From: CAZMYM01 sp964620325 | Lineage (GTDB): Bacteria > Bipolaricaulota > Bipolaricaulia > UBA7950 > UBA9294 | Direction of reading: 5' to 3' | DNA length: 64,000 nt | Assembly (NCBI GenBank): GCA_964620325.1 | Contig: CAZUIM010000013.1 | Coordinates: 1-64,000, forward strand | Shown here: positions 41,032 to 49,805 of the stretch, piece by piece | Numbering within the stretch: position 1 is the stretch's first letter | Layout of the letters: each line of letters opens with the position of its first letter | The notes under the pieces: model-generated | Told to the model about the DNA's origin: nothing | What the model saw: the letters and a program-made list of their open reading frames with translations, nothing else | Databases searched by the model: none | Made by a program: the position numbers and the translations under genes

Positions 41032-41583
41032 ATGTCCAAAGTTGGGAAGGTTCCGGTGACGATCCCCGATGGGGTGAAGGTGAGCGTGGCGAACGGGTTG
41101 ATTGTCGTCGAGGGGGAGCACGGCCGCCTGGAGCAGGCCTATCGGTCGGACATGGTCGAGATCTCCATTGAGGATGGAGCGGCGACGGTCACGCGCCGCG
41201 GGGACGCGGAGACGCACAAGGCGTATCACGGGTTGTACCGGAGCCTGCTTGCGAACATGGTTCACGGCGTTTCGCAACGTTGGGAGCGGAGCTTGCTCGT
41301 TCGCGGCCTGGGGTATCGTGCGAGACTTCAGGGAACGACGATCACTCTCGATTTGGGCTACTCGGAGGCGAAGGAGTTCGCGCTTCCGGACGGGGTCGAG
41401 GCAGAGATCCCGAATCCGAATGAGATCATCCTGCGGGGCGCTAACAAACAGCAGGTTGGGCAGGTCGCGGCGAAGATCCGTGCTCTCCGGAAGCCGAACG
41501 TCTACGATGGCAAAGGAATCCGGTACAAGGACGAGCAAGTTCTGCAGAAGGCCGGGAAGCTCGGCGGGCAGACCGCTGCGTAG
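41032..41583 (+). CDS. rplF: 50S ribosomal protein L6
   Basis: A 183-residue L6 near the sarcin-ricin loop. MSKVGKVPVTIPDGVKVSV and VRGLGYRARLQGTTITLDLGYS identify it, and the ending NVYDGKGIRYKDEQVLQKAGK is standard. ATG 41032 follows a run of Gs (AGGGGGGGGCAGG) that acts as ribosome site. Confidence 0.97.
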   Translation: MSKVGKVPVTIPDGVKVSVANGLIVVEGEHGRLEQAYRSDMVEISIEDGAATVTRRGDAETHKAYHGLYRSLLANMVHGVSQRWERSLLVRGLGYRARLQGTTITLDLGYSEAKEFALPDGVEAEIPNPNEIILRGANKQQVGQVAAKIRALRKPNVYDGKGIRYKDEQVLQKAGKLGGQTAA

Positions 41584-41597
41584 AGAGTTGAGGGCAG

Positions 41598-41960
41598 ATG
41601 GCACAGACGAATCGTAAGTCCGAACGAGACAAGAGACATCGCAGAATCCGGGGGCGGGTCCGGGGGACCGGAGAGCGTCCGCGGCTCTGCGTCACGAAGA
41701 CGCTGCGCCACCTGTACGCTCAGATCATCGACGACGAGGTGGGCCGGACGCTCGTGTACGCCTCGACGGTCGATCCCGAGGGGCGAGATGCGGGCGAAGG
41801 GCCGAACATCGAAGGTGCGAAGGCCCTCGGTGCACGACTGGCGGCAAAGGCGGTTGAGAGCGGGATCCAGGACGTCGTCTTCGACCGCGGCGGATACCCG
41901 TACCACGGCGTCGTATCGGCCTTTGCCGACGCGTGTCGAGAAGGAGGATTGAGGTTTTGA
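41598..41960 (+). CDS. rplR: 50S ribosomal protein L18
   Basis: A 120-residue L18 that binds 5S rRNA. RIRGRVRGTGERPRLCVTKTLRHLYAQIIDD and the C-terminal VVFDRGGYPYHGVVSAFADACREGG are diagnostic. The stop overlaps the rpsE TTG start. Confidence 0.96.
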   Translation: MAQTNRKSERDKRHRRIRGRVRGTGERPRLCVTKTLRHLYAQIIDDEVGRTLVYASTVDPEGRDAGEGPNIEGAKALGARLAAKAVESGIQDVVFDRGGYPYHGVVSAFADACREGGLRF

Positions 41961-42457
41961 TCAGCCACGACGAATTCGAGAATGAGATCATCGACATTCG
42001 CCGGGTCAGCAAGGTGACCAAGGGCGGACGGAACCTCCGTTTCCGTGTGACGATCGTCGTCGGCGATCGGAAGGGCCGCGTCGGTGTCGGCGTTGGGAGT
42101 ACCCGTGAGATCCCCCGAGCGATCCATCAGGCGATTCGCGATGCGAAGAAGGGCCTGGTCCAAGTCAACCTGGACGGAGGGACGATTCCGCACGAAGTGG
42201 TCGGGAAGTTCAAGGCGGGCGAGATCCTTCTCAAGCCGGCCTACCCGGGGACGGGAGTGATTGCGGGGACGACGGTCGGCGCGATCTGCCGACTTGCCGG
42301 AATCCAGGACGTGCTGACGAAGGCGATCCGCACGACGAATCCATTGACGCTCTCGCGCGCGACGTTGGACGGCCTCTCGCGGTTGCGAAGCCGTCGCGAG
42401 GTCGAAGAGCTCCGCGGGATCAAGAAGGAAGCCAAGGAGGTCGAGGATGAGGCTTGA
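41957..42457 (+). CDS. rpsE: 30S ribosomal protein S5
   Basis: A 166-residue S5, decoding accuracy and mRNA entry. VTKGGRNLRFRVTIVVGDRKGRVGVG and AGTTVGAICRLAGIQDVLTK are typical. The TTG start at 41957 overlaps rplR as TTGA, with AGGAGG 9 nt upstream; a GTG at 41933 lies before that ribosome site and is unlikely. rpmD (L30), normally next, is missing. Confidence 0.95.
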   Translation: MISHDEFENEIIDIRRVSKVTKGGRNLRFRVTIVVGDRKGRVGVGVGSTREIPRAIHQAIRDAKKGLVQVNLDGGTIPHEVVGKFKAGEILLKPAYPGTGVIAGTTVGAICRLAGIQDVLTKAIRTTNPLTLSRATLDGLSRLRSRREVEELRGIKKEAKEVEDEA

Positions 42458-42893
42458 GGATCTTCGACCGACGAAGGGGAGCACCAAGCAGCGCAAGCGC
42501 GTCGGCCGCGGGTACGGCTCCGGTCGTGGCGGCCACGAGAGCGGACGCGGGACGAAGGGGCAAAACTCGCGCAGTGGAGGGGGCGTTCGACTCGGTTTCG
42601 AGGGCGGACAGACGCCGATCTGGATGCGGTTTCCAAAGCGCGGGTTCCGGAACTTCGGTCGCGTCGAGTACGCTTGCGTCAACGTCGACACGCTCGACGC
42701 CCGCTTCGGCGAGAGGGACGAGGTGACGCCGGAGATCCTGCGCGAAATGAGGCTCATCAAGGGGCGTGTCGACCGCGTGAAGGTCCTCGGTCGTGGTGAG
42801 CTGACCAAGCCGCTGATCGTCCACGCGCACCGGTTCGCCGAGAGCGCGAAGCGGAAGATCGAACAGGCCGGCGGCAGGGCCGAGGTGATCTAG
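42447..42893 (+). CDS. rplO: 50S ribosomal protein L15
   Basis: A 148-residue L15. MRLEDLRPTKGSTKQRKRVGRG, the glycine-rich RGGHESGRGTKGQNSRSGGG loop and LIVHAHRFAESAKRKIEQAGG identify it. It overlaps the end of rpsE by 11 nt, leaving no room for an L30 gene. Confidence 0.97.
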   Translation: MRLEDLRPTKGSTKQRKRVGRGYGSGRGGHESGRGTKGQNSRSGGGVRLGFEGGQTPIWMRFPKRGFRNFGRVEYACVNVDTLDARFGERDEVTPEILREMRLIKGRVDRVKVLGRGELTKPLIVHAHRFAESAKRKIEQAGGRAEVI

Positions 42894-42898
42894 GGCCC

Positions 42899-44188
42899 AT
42901 GTGGGAGAAGTTTGCCAGTCTGGTCAAGGTCCCTGAACTCCGGAAACGCATCGTGTTCACGCTCGGTGCGATCATCGTCTTCCGGCTGGGGACACACATC
43001 ACCGTTCCCGGCGTCGACGTCGAAGCACTCCGGGCGTTCTTCGCGGAGCAGGGCGGCGGGATCTTCGACTTCTTGAACATGTTCACCGGGGGCGCGCTGC
43101 AGCGGTTCTCGCTCTTCGCGCTCGGGGTGACGCCGTACATCAACGCGTCGATCATCTTCAGCCTCCTCACCTCGGTCATTCCGAAGCTGAAGGAGCTGCA
43201 GCAGCAGGGAAGGGAAGGACGCAAGAAGATCACCGCCTACACCCGGTACGCGACGGTCGTGCTGGCGATCGTCCAGGGCGCCGCGATGACGTCGTTGATT
43301 CGAAGCGCTGCCCCCAGCGGGGCGACGATCTGGTTCTACATCACATCGATTCTGTCGGTGACGACGGGAACGATCTTCCTGATGTGGCTCGGTGAGCGGA
43401 TCACCGAGAACGGAATCGGAAACGGGATCAGCATGATCATCATGGTCAGCATTCTTTCCCGATTCCCGGCGAGCCTCCGGGAGATGTGGGTCTCGATCAG
43501 CACCGGCTCGGCACACCCGATCTGGGGGCTGGTGTTCATCGCCTTGCTGATCGTCATGGTGGCGGGAATGACGATGGTTCAGCAGGGGCAGCGGAAAATC
43601 CAGATCCAGTATGCGAAACGCACCAAGGGGCGGCGGATCTACGGCGGACACTCGTCACACCTGCCGTTGCGCGTCAATCAAGGGGGCGTCATCCCGATCA
43701 TCTTCGCGTCGGCTCTTCTCAGTCTTCCGATGACGATCATGGGCGCAATTCCGGCGCTGAAGCCATACGCATATCTGATCGAGACAGGAAGCCCGCTCTA
43801 CATCGGGCTCTACGTGCTCTTGATCTTCTTCTTCACCTACTTCTACAGCTCGATCGTCTTCGACCCGAACGACATCGCCAAGAACGTCCGTGAGTCGGGC
43901 GGATTCATCCCCGGCGTGAGACCGGGACGTCCGACGGCCGATTACATCACGAGCGTGTTGAATCGGCTGCTGCTGATCGGAGCGCTTTTTCTGTCGGCGG
44001 TTGCGGTCCTCCCGTTCATTCTTTCGTCGATCAGCAATCTTTCGAGCATGTTCCTCGTCGGAGGAACGTCACTTCTGATCGTCGTCGGCGTCGGGATCGA
44101 CACGCTGATGCAGATCGAGGCGCACCTGGTCATGCGGCACTACGAGAGTCTGACCAAGTCCGGCCGACTTCTTGGGAGACGAGGCTGA
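42899..44188 (+). CDS. secY: preprotein translocase subunit SecY
   Basis: A 429-residue membrane channel of the Sec translocon with about ten membrane segments. The plug/TM2 region ALGVTPYINASIIF, the cytoplasmic loop with VNQGGVIPIIFASALLSLP and KNVRESGGFIPGVRPGRPT are diagnostic. Spc-operon position before adk-map is conserved. ATG 42899 is 5 nt after rplO; the stop overlaps adk (TGATG). Confidence 0.98.
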   Translation: MWEKFASLVKVPELRKRIVFTLGAIIVFRLGTHITVPGVDVEALRAFFAEQGGGIFDFLNMFTGGALQRFSLFALGVTPYINASIIFSLLTSVIPKLKELQQQGREGRKKITAYTRYATVVLAIVQGAAMTSLIRSAAPSGATIWFYITSILSVTTGTIFLMWLGERITENGIGNGISMIIMVSILSRFPASLREMWVSISTGSAHPIWGLVFIALLIVMVAGMTMVQQGQRKIQIQYAKRTKGRRIYGGHSSHLPLRVNQGGVIPIIFASALLSLPMTIMGAIPALKPYAYLIETGSPLYIGLYVLLIFFFTYFYSSIVFDPNDIAKNVRESGGFIPGVRPGRPTADYITSVLNRLLLIGALFLSAVAVLPFILSSISNLSSMFLVGGTSLLIVVGVGIDTLMQIEAHLVMRHYESLTKSGRLLGRRG

Positions 44189-44820
44189 TGGCGGCCAGGC
44201 GGGTTGCACTTCTCGGTCCGCCCGGAGCGGGTAAGGGGACCGTGGCGAAGCGGATCGTCGAGCGACTGGGGATCGTTCACCTGTCGACCGGCGACATTCT
44301 GCGGGACGAAGTCGCTCGCGGGACCGAGTTGGGGAAGGCGGCCAAGTCGACGATGGATCGGGGCGAACTCGTCTCCGACCGCCTCATCGTCGACATGATC
44401 AGAGGACGGATCGAAGAGGCCGAGCGAGGATTCCTTCTCGACGGGTTCCCTCGAACGATCGCGCAGGCGGAAGCGTTGGAGGAGATCAGCCCGCTCGACG
44501 CCGTTGTCAGCATCGAGCTTCCTCGCGAGGACGTCGTCGCACGACTGACCGCGCGACGGGTCTGCGTCGACTGTGGCCAGATCTACAACCTGTCGTTCCG
44601 CCCGCCGAGCGATCCGTCGACGTGCGACGCCTGCGGCGGGAAGCTGATCCAGCGGGACGACGACAGAGAGGGTGTCATCCGGAATCGCTACGACGTCTAT
44701 CAGAAGTCGACCGCTCCGCTCCTCGACTTCTACGAGAGGCGAGGCGTTCTGAGAACGGTCAACGGCCGCGCCGGAACCGATACGGTCTTCGATCGGATCA
44801 TGGAGATCCTCGAAGGATGA
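44188..44820 (+). CDS. adk: adenylate kinase, zinc-LID long form
   Basis: Interconverts 2 ADP with ATP and AMP. The 210-residue protein has P-loop GPPGAGKGT near 10-18, the AMP site DGFPRTIAQAEAL, and a LID domain with two cysteine pairs (CVDCGQIYN and CDACGG) that binds zinc structurally. Overlaps secY upstream and map downstream (ATGA). Confidence 0.97.
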   Translation: MAARRVALLGPPGAGKGTVAKRIVERLGIVHLSTGDILRDEVARGTELGKAAKSTMDRGELVSDRLIVDMIRGRIEEAERGFLLDGFPRTIAQAEALEEISPLDAVVSIELPREDVVARLTARRVCVDCGQIYNLSFRPPSDPSTCDACGGKLIQRDDDREGVIRNRYDVYQKSTAPLLDFYERRGVLRTVNGRAGTDTVFDRIMEILEG

Positions 44821-45596
44821 TCTTTCTCAAGACCGATGGCGAGCTCGAGGTGATGCGCGAGAACGGGGCAATTCTGGCCGAGATCCTCGCTGAGCTCGTC
44901 GAACGCGCTGTCCCCGGGGAAACGACCGCCGCCCTCGATCGGCTTGCCGAGCGCCGGATCCGCGAATCCGGTGCCGAGCCGGCCTTTCCAAAGTTTGCCG
45001 GGTTTCCGGGAACGATCAACGCGTCGCTGAACGAGGAAGTCGTTCATGGGGTGCCGTCAGAGGATCGGCGGCTCTCGGAGGGAGACGTTTTTTCGATCGA
45101 CATCGGGCTGATGCGAAACGGGTTCTGTGCCGATATGGCGACGACGATTTCGATCGGTGACGTGGGAGCGGATGCCCAAAGACTGCTGTCCGTCGGCGAG
45201 ATGAGCTTGTGGAAGGGGATCGGACAAGTTAGAATCGGCAATCGCTTGTCCGATGTCTCGCACGCGGTCGGCTCATTCGTAGAAGAAGCGGGCTTTCATG
45301 TCGTTCGCGAGTACGTCGGACACGGAATCGGAAGAGCTCTGCACGAGGATCCTCAGATTCCGAACTACGGTCCCCCTGGAAAGGGCCCACGCCTCAACCT
45401 GGGAATGACGTTGGCGATCGAGCCGATGGTGAAGATCGACGCGATGCCGACGAGGGTCAAGGACGATCGGTGGACCGTGGTGACTGGATCTGGTGGGTTG
45501 AGCGTGCATTTCGAGCATACGGTCGCGGTGACCGAGAACGGAGTTGAGGTCTTGACGAGTAAGAAGGAGGTGAATCCAGGCGCGCGTGGCGAATGA
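44817..45596 (+). CDS. map: methionine aminopeptidase, type I
   Basis: Removes N-terminal Met from nascent proteins. The 259-residue protein shows the pita-bread metalloprotease ligands: DIGLMRNGFCADMATT with two aspartates, GHGIGRALHEDPQIPNYG with the catalytic histidine, AIEPMV and the final glutamate in VHFEHTVAVTENG. ATG 44817 overlaps the adk stop as ATGA. The gene overlaps infA by 11 nt. Confidence 0.97.
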   Translation: MIFLKTDGELEVMRENGAILAEILAELVERAVPGETTAALDRLAERRIRESGAEPAFPKFAGFPGTINASLNEEVVHGVPSEDRRLSEGDVFSIDIGLMRNGFCADMATTISIGDVGADAQRLLSVGEMSLWKGIGQVRIGNRLSDVSHAVGSFVEEAGFHVVREYVGHGIGRALHEDPQIPNYGPPGKGPRLNLGMTLAIEPMVKIDAMPTRVKDDRWTVVTGSGGLSVHFEHTVAVTENGVEVLTSKKEVNPGARGE

Positions 45597-45822
45597 CGAT
45601 CGGCGTGGAAAGAAGGACGTGATCCGTGTGCGCGGTGATGTGATCGAGAGCCTGCCGGGCTCGACGTTTCGCGTCAAACTGAGCAACGGGCACGTCATTC
45701 TCTGTCACATCTCGGGCAGGATTCGCAAGCACTACATCCGAATCCTCACGGGGGATCGGGTCATCGTCGAGCTTTCGCCGTACGATCTGACGAAGGGCCG
45801 GATCGTCTACAGAGAGAGCTAG
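45586..45822 (+). CDS. infA: translation initiation factor IF-1
   Basis: A 78-residue OB-fold factor that occupies the 30S A site. GDVIESLPGSTFRVKLSNGHVILCHISGRIRKHYIRIL and GDRVIVELSPYDLTKGRIVYR are diagnostic. The GTG at 45586 lies inside the end of map; AAGGAGGTGA is 11 nt upstream. Confidence 0.96.
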   Translation: MANDDRRGKKDVIRVRGDVIESLPGSTFRVKLSNGHVILCHISGRIRKHYIRILTGDRVIVELSPYDLTKGRIVYRES

Positions 45823-45840
45823 ATCGCGCCCGGAGAACAC

Positions 45841-45954
45841 ATGAAAGTGAGGAGCTCCGTCAAGAAGATCTGTGCACACTGCAAGGTGATCCGACGTGGC
45901 GGCCGGTTGAGGGTCGTCTGTCGGAACCCGAAGCACAAGCAGCGCCAGGGCTAG
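45841..45954 (+). CDS. rpmJ: 50S ribosomal protein L36
   Basis: A 37-residue protein. It reads MKVRSSVKKICAHCK, continues VIRRGGRLRVVCRNPKHKQRQG, and has the zinc ligands C11, C14, C27 and H32 of the zinc-binding form. The order infA-rpmJ-rpsM-rpsK-rpsD-rpoA-rplQ is standard. Confidence 0.97.
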   Translation: MKVRSSVKKICAHCKVIRRGGRLRVVCRNPKHKQRQG

Positions 45955-45969
45955 GGGGAGAATGGGCAT

Positions 45970-46335
45970 ATGGCACGAATCGCCGGCGTCAACCTACCGA
46001 ACAACAAGCGGATCGAAACCGCGCTGACCTACATCTTCGGAATCGGGGAGGCACGCGCGACGGAGATCATCGAGAAGACGGGGATCTCGGCCGACGTCAG
46101 GGTCAAGGATCTGACCGAGAACGAGGTCGCATCGCTTCGCCGCGAGGTCGAGCAGTACATGGTCGAGGGAGACCTCCGTCGCCGAATCCACTCGAGCATT
46201 CAGCGACTGAAGGACATCAACTCGCATCGCGGCAGCCGTCACAAGCGTAGACTACCGGTTCGTGGGCAGAGAACGCGTGCCAACGCACGAACGTGGAAGG
46301 GTCCGCGCCCGGCGAAGGCCGGGAAGAAGAGGTAG
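45970..46335 (+). CDS. rpsM: 30S ribosomal protein S13
   Basis: A 121-residue S13, bridging to the 50S subunit. MARIAGVNLPNNKRIETALTYIFGIG at the start and RGQRTRANARTWKGPRPAKAGKKR at the end (read in parts) are diagnostic. Confidence 0.97.
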   Translation: MARIAGVNLPNNKRIETALTYIFGIGEARATEIIEKTGISADVRVKDLTENEVASLRREVEQYMVEGDLRRRIHSSIQRLKDINSHRGSRHKRRLPVRGQRTRANARTWKGPRPAKAGKKR

Positions 46336-46344
46336 GGAGTAGGG

Positions 46345-46689
46345 ATGGCGAAGAACATCAAGCTCGAGCGTGCCGTGATTCACATCCACGCGACGTTCAA
46401 CAACACGATCATCACCGTTACCGACCCGAACGGGAATCCGATTGCGTGGAAGAGTCCGGGCGCGGTCGGCTACAAGGGATCGCGCAAGGGGACTCCGTAC
46501 GCCGCCCAGATCGCGGCCGACTCGCTGGCGCGGGAGATCAAGGAGTACGGCGTTCGTTCGGTTGCGATTCGGGTCAAAGGAACGGGATCGGGGCGACAGT
46601 CGGTCGTTCAGACGATCAAGGCATCCGGGATCCGCGTCGAAGAAGTGAAGAACGTGACGCCGGTTTCCCACAGCAAGGGGAGAAGATAA
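46345..46689 (+). CDS. rpsK: 30S ribosomal protein S11
   Basis: A 114-residue S11 of the platform. HIHATFNNTIITVTDPNGN and the GSRKGTPYAAQIAAD segment identify it. The stop TAA overlaps the rpsD ATG. Confidence 0.97.
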   Translation: MAKNIKLERAVIHIHATFNNTIITVTDPNGNPIAWKSPGAVGYKGSRKGTPYAAQIAADSLAREIKEYGVRSVAIRVKGTGSGRQSVVQTIKASGIRVEEVKNVTPVSHSKGRR

Positions 46690-47312
46690 TGGGTCGAGAT
46701 GCCGGACCACGCTGCAAGCAGTGCCGCCGCGAGGGGGAGAAGCTCTTCCTGAAGGGGGAGCGGTGCTACACGCGCAGCTGCCCGTTCTCGCGGAAGGCGA
46801 AGCCGCCGGGCGAGGGTCCGCGGCGGCGGCGTCCGCGGCGAAGCCAATACCAGATTCACCTGCGAGAGAAACAGAAGGCGAGAAGGATCTACGGACTGAG
46901 AGAACGCCAGTTCCGGAACTACGTCGCACAGGCGAAGCGGAAGAAGGGCGTCACCGGCGAGGCGCTGCTGACCCTCCTCGAGCGGCGACTGGACAATGTC
47001 GTCTACCGCGCCGGCTTCGCGTCGTCGCGCCAGCAGGCGCGGCAGCTGATCTCACATGGGCATTTTGTCGTGAACGGCCGTCCCACGAACGTCCCGTCGT
47101 TCCTCGTGAAGCAAGGGGACGTGGTGGCAGTCAAACAGGGCAGAGGAAGCCGACTGAAGCCGATCATCGAGGCGAATCAGAGCCGCGACGTCTCGCCGTG
47201 GATCGAAGCGAACCACGAAGCGATGACGTTCTCGGTGATTGCGCCACCGAATGTGGAACAGCTTCGGCAGAGCATTGCGGCGAATCTGATCGTCGAGTTC
47301 TACTCCCGTTAG
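46689..47312 (+). CDS. rpsD: 30S ribosomal protein S4, zinc form
   Basis: A 207-residue S4, an early assembly and accuracy protein. The N-terminal cysteine cluster CKQCRREGEKLF and CYTRSCPF is the zinc form. The S4 RNA-binding domain is LERRLDNVVYRAGFASSRQQARQLISHGHF. ATG 46689 overlaps rpsK; the longer upstream frame is not used. Confidence 0.97.
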   Translation: MGRDAGPRCKQCRREGEKLFLKGERCYTRSCPFSRKAKPPGEGPRRRRPRRSQYQIHLREKQKARRIYGLRERQFRNYVAQAKRKKGVTGEALLTLLERRLDNVVYRAGFASSRQQARQLISHGHFVVNGRPTNVPSFLVKQGDVVAVKQGRGSRLKPIIEANQSRDVSPWIEANHEAMTFSVIAPPNVEQLRQSIAANLIVEFYSR

Positions 47313-47321
47313 GAGAGGTCC

Positions 47322-48275
47322 ATGGACGAAGTGATCTTCCCTGACCAGATCAAGGTTGAAGAGCTCACGGAGACCAGCGGTCGCATCGTCATCGGGCCGC
47401 TGGAGGCCGGGTTCGGGATCACGCTCGGGAACTCGCTTCGACGGGTCCTGCTGTCGGCCATTCCCGGTGCGGCGGTCGTCCGAGTTCGATTCGCGGGCAA
47501 ATACCACGAGTACGACACGATTGAGGGCGTCAAAGAGGACGTCCTCGAGATCATTCTCAACCTGAAGAGCTTGGCCCTCCGTCTACACGACGATGAGGTG
47601 AAGCGTCTGACGCTCGAGAAGAAGGGGGCCGGGCCGGTCACCGCCGCCGACATCAAGACGCCGCCCGGCGTCGAGATCGTCAATCCCGACCTTCAGATTG
47701 CGACGCTGAACCCCAAGGGGGCTCTCGACCTCGAGTTGGAGATCGAGACGGGCTTCGGCTACGTCGCGGCCGAGAAGAACCGGCTCGAGGATTCGCCGCT
47801 TTCGGTGATTCCGATCGACGCCGACTTCTCGCCTGTCCGGAAGGTGAACTACGCGATCGAGGAGACGCGAGTCGGCGGAAGAACGGGATACGAACGTCTG
47901 ATTCTCGACATGACCACGAACGGTGGAATCCGTCCGGAAGAGGCGCTTTCCGAGGCGAGTCGGCTCCTCCAGCGTCATCTGGATCTATTCAAGGACTTCG
48001 CCGAGCATCCGTTCGGGATCTCGATCGAGGAGGGCGAAGGTGTCGTCGAGGAGGAGTTGTCGATTCCCCTGATCGACCTCGACATCGATCAACGTGCCTG
48101 CAACCTGCTTCATGAGGCGGAGATCACGACACTCAGCGGACTCCTTTCGCATCCACGCGAGGAGCTTCTCGACATCCACGGGTTCGGCGCGAAGACGCTG
48201 AAGAAGGTGGAAGACCGTCTCGAGGAACTCGGCTACAGCCTTCGGACGGAAGAGGAGATGCGAAGTGAGACATAG
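47322..48275 (+). CDS. rpoA: DNA-directed RNA polymerase subunit alpha
   Basis: A 317-residue alpha subunit. The N-terminal dimerisation/assembly domain includes GFGITLGNSLRRVLLSAIPG. The C-terminal domain (about 240-310) keeps the DNA/activator-binding helix-hairpin-helix: RACNLLHEAEITTLSGLL and GFGAKTLKKVEDRLEELG. So UP-element and activator contacts are possible. Alpha-operon position is conserved, and the stop overlaps rplQ. Confidence 0.98.
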   Translation: MDEVIFPDQIKVEELTETSGRIVIGPLEAGFGITLGNSLRRVLLSAIPGAAVVRVRFAGKYHEYDTIEGVKEDVLEIILNLKSLALRLHDDEVKRLTLEKKGAGPVTAADIKTPPGVEIVNPDLQIATLNPKGALDLELEIETGFGYVAAEKNRLEDSPLSVIPIDADFSPVRKVNYAIEETRVGGRTGYERLILDMTTNGGIRPEEALSEASRLLQRHLDLFKDFAEHPFGISIEEGEGVVEEELSIPLIDLDIDQRACNLLHEAEITTLSGLLSHPREELLDIHGFGAKTLKKVEDRLEELGYSLRTEEEMRSET

Positions 48276-48618
48276 ACGATCGGTCGACAAGATCGGGTTG
48301 ACGAGGGGGCATCGCCGAAGCGTCTTGGCGAATTTGGGGGCCGCTCTGATTCTCAACGGGAAGGTCGATACGACGTTCGCGCGGGCGAAGTCGGTGCAGC
48401 GGTTCGCGGAGCGTTTGATCACGCTCGGTCGACGGGGCGATCTGCACGCACGTCGGATCGCGTTCTCCCGACTCGGTGACAAGGCGGCCGTCGACAGGTT
48501 GTTCACCGAACTCGGGCCGAAGTTCGAGGAACGGACCGGAGGGTATACGCGCGTCGTCAAGTTGGGGCCGCGCCGCGGGGACGGTGCTGAGCGAGCCCGC
48601 TTGATGTTGGTCGAGTAG
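48265..48618 (+). CDS. rplQ: 50S ribosomal protein L17
   Basis: A 117-residue L17, last gene of the operon. MRHRRSVDKIGLTRGHRRSVLANL and the GGYTRVVKLGPRRGDGAERA ending are diagnostic. GTG start inside the end of rpoA. A strong terminator follows 50 nt after the stop. Confidence 0.96.
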   Translation: MRHRRSVDKIGLTRGHRRSVLANLGAALILNGKVDTTFARAKSVQRFAERLITLGRRGDLHARRIAFSRLGDKAAVDRLFTELGPKFEERTGGYTRVVKLGPRRGDGAERARLMLVE

Positions 48619-48667
48619 TCGGCGAGTCTGCGGCGACGCCCCTCGATCGACGACGATGAGAGAAAGA

Positions 48668-48698
48668 ACGGCCCCGAGCGCGGGGCCGTTTTCCTTTT
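48668..48698 (+). terminator. intrinsic terminator of the ribosomal operon
   Basis: ACGGCCCC (48668-48675) and GGGGCCGT (48682-48689) pair around a 6-nt loop, followed by TTTTCCTTTT. It is the clearest Rho-independent terminator in the window and its tail overlaps the stop of the convergent dehydrogenase gene. Confidence 0.92.
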
Positions 48699-49671
48699 AG
48701 GAGGCGAGGAGGGCTCCGGTGCGATCGAATCGCTCGCGCAAACGAGCAAGCATGTCCTCGGTCATCTCGGCCAATCCGAAGCGTGGAGACCACCCCCACT
48801 CCTCTCGCGCCGCCGTGTCGTCGATCGTCTGCGGCCAGGAATCGGCGATCGCCTGCCGGAAGTCGGGAGCGTACTCACACGAGAAGCCGGGAACGTGCTT
48901 TGCGATCTCCGCCGCGAGCTGTTCGGCCGAGAAGCTCATTGCGCCGACGTTGAACGTGCAGTGATGACGAAGCCTCGCGGAGTCAGCCTCCATCAGATCG
49001 AGGGTGGCTTTGATGCAGTCGGGCATGTACATCATGGGCAGGATCGTGTCCGGGCGTACGAAACACGTGTACTCGCCGCGCTCGATCGCGTGGTGGAAGA
49101 TCTCCACCGCGTAGTCGGTCGTGCCGCCGCCGGGTGGCGTCTCGCTCGAGATGATCCCGGGATAGCGGAGACCGCGGACGTCGAGCCCGTAGCGATGCAC
49201 GTAGTAGTCGCCGAGAAGCTCGCCGGAGACCTTGGTGATCCCGTACATCGTCGTCGGTTGGAGGACGGTCGATTGCGGAGCGGGTTCTCGCGGTGTCTCG
49301 GGCCCGAAGACGGCGATCGAGCTCGGGAGGAAGACGCGGTCGAGTTGGCGTTCGCGGGCGATCTCGAGGACATTGAGCAGCCCGTCGATGTTCACTCTCC
49401 ACGCGAGGTTCGGGTTCTCCTCCCCCTTGGCGGAGAGGATGGCGGCCAGGTGATAGACCGTGTCGATCGAATACGTCTCGATCGTCCGCTCGAGGTCCTG
49501 TCTGTTGGCGACGTCGACGGTCGTAAACGGGCCGGAGTCATGCAGCGACGCCGTCGGCGGCGTTCGATGTCCAGCTGCGACGACGTTGTCGTTCCCGTGG
49601 TGCTCGCGGAGTGCGAGGGTCAGTTCCGAGCCGATCTGTCCGACGGCTCCCGTGACGAGGATCCTCTTCAT
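48697..49671 (-). CDS. SDR-type NAD-dependent epimerase/dehydrogenase, probable L-threonine 3-dehydrogenase
   Basis: A 324-residue extended short-chain dehydrogenase/reductase. The Rossmann motif VTGAVGQIGSEL is at 6-17, the catalytic Tyr-Lys pair is in YGITKVSGELLGDYY near 143-158, and LRYPGIISSETPPGG lines the substrate site. Those two stretches closely match the SDR-type L-threonine dehydrogenases (threonine to 2-amino-3-ketobutyrate). The usual partner, 2-amino-3-ketobutyrate CoA ligase, is not next to it, so a nucleotide-sugar role cannot be fully excluded. AGAGAGGATG lies upstream of the ATG at 49671. It converges on the ribosomal operon. Confidence 0.82.
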   Translation of the reverse strand: MKRILVTGAVGQIGSELTLALREHHGNDNVVAAGHRTPPTASLHDSGPFTTVDVANRQDLERTIETYSIDTVYHLAAILSAKGEENPNLAWRVNIDGLLNVLEIARERQLDRVFLPSSIAVFGPETPREPAPQSTVLQPTTMYGITKVSGELLGDYYVHRYGLDVRGLRYPGIISSETPPGGGTTDYAVEIFHHAIERGEYTCFVRPDTILPMMYMPDCIKATLDLMEADSARLRHHCTFNVGAMSFSAEQLAAEIAKHVPGFSCEYAPDFRQAIADSWPQTIDDTAAREEWGWSPRFGLAEMTEDMLARLRERFDRTGALLAS

Positions 49672-49805
49672 GTTCTGATTCCATCCTCTCTCGATGGATG
49701 TGTCGGGTGCGATTGTACGCGACGGCTGCGCTTCCGATCACGTTGCCGCTCGAGGATCCGTGCGGTATCGTCGCGATCGAAGCCGGACGACGGAGGCCGC
49801 TTGTG

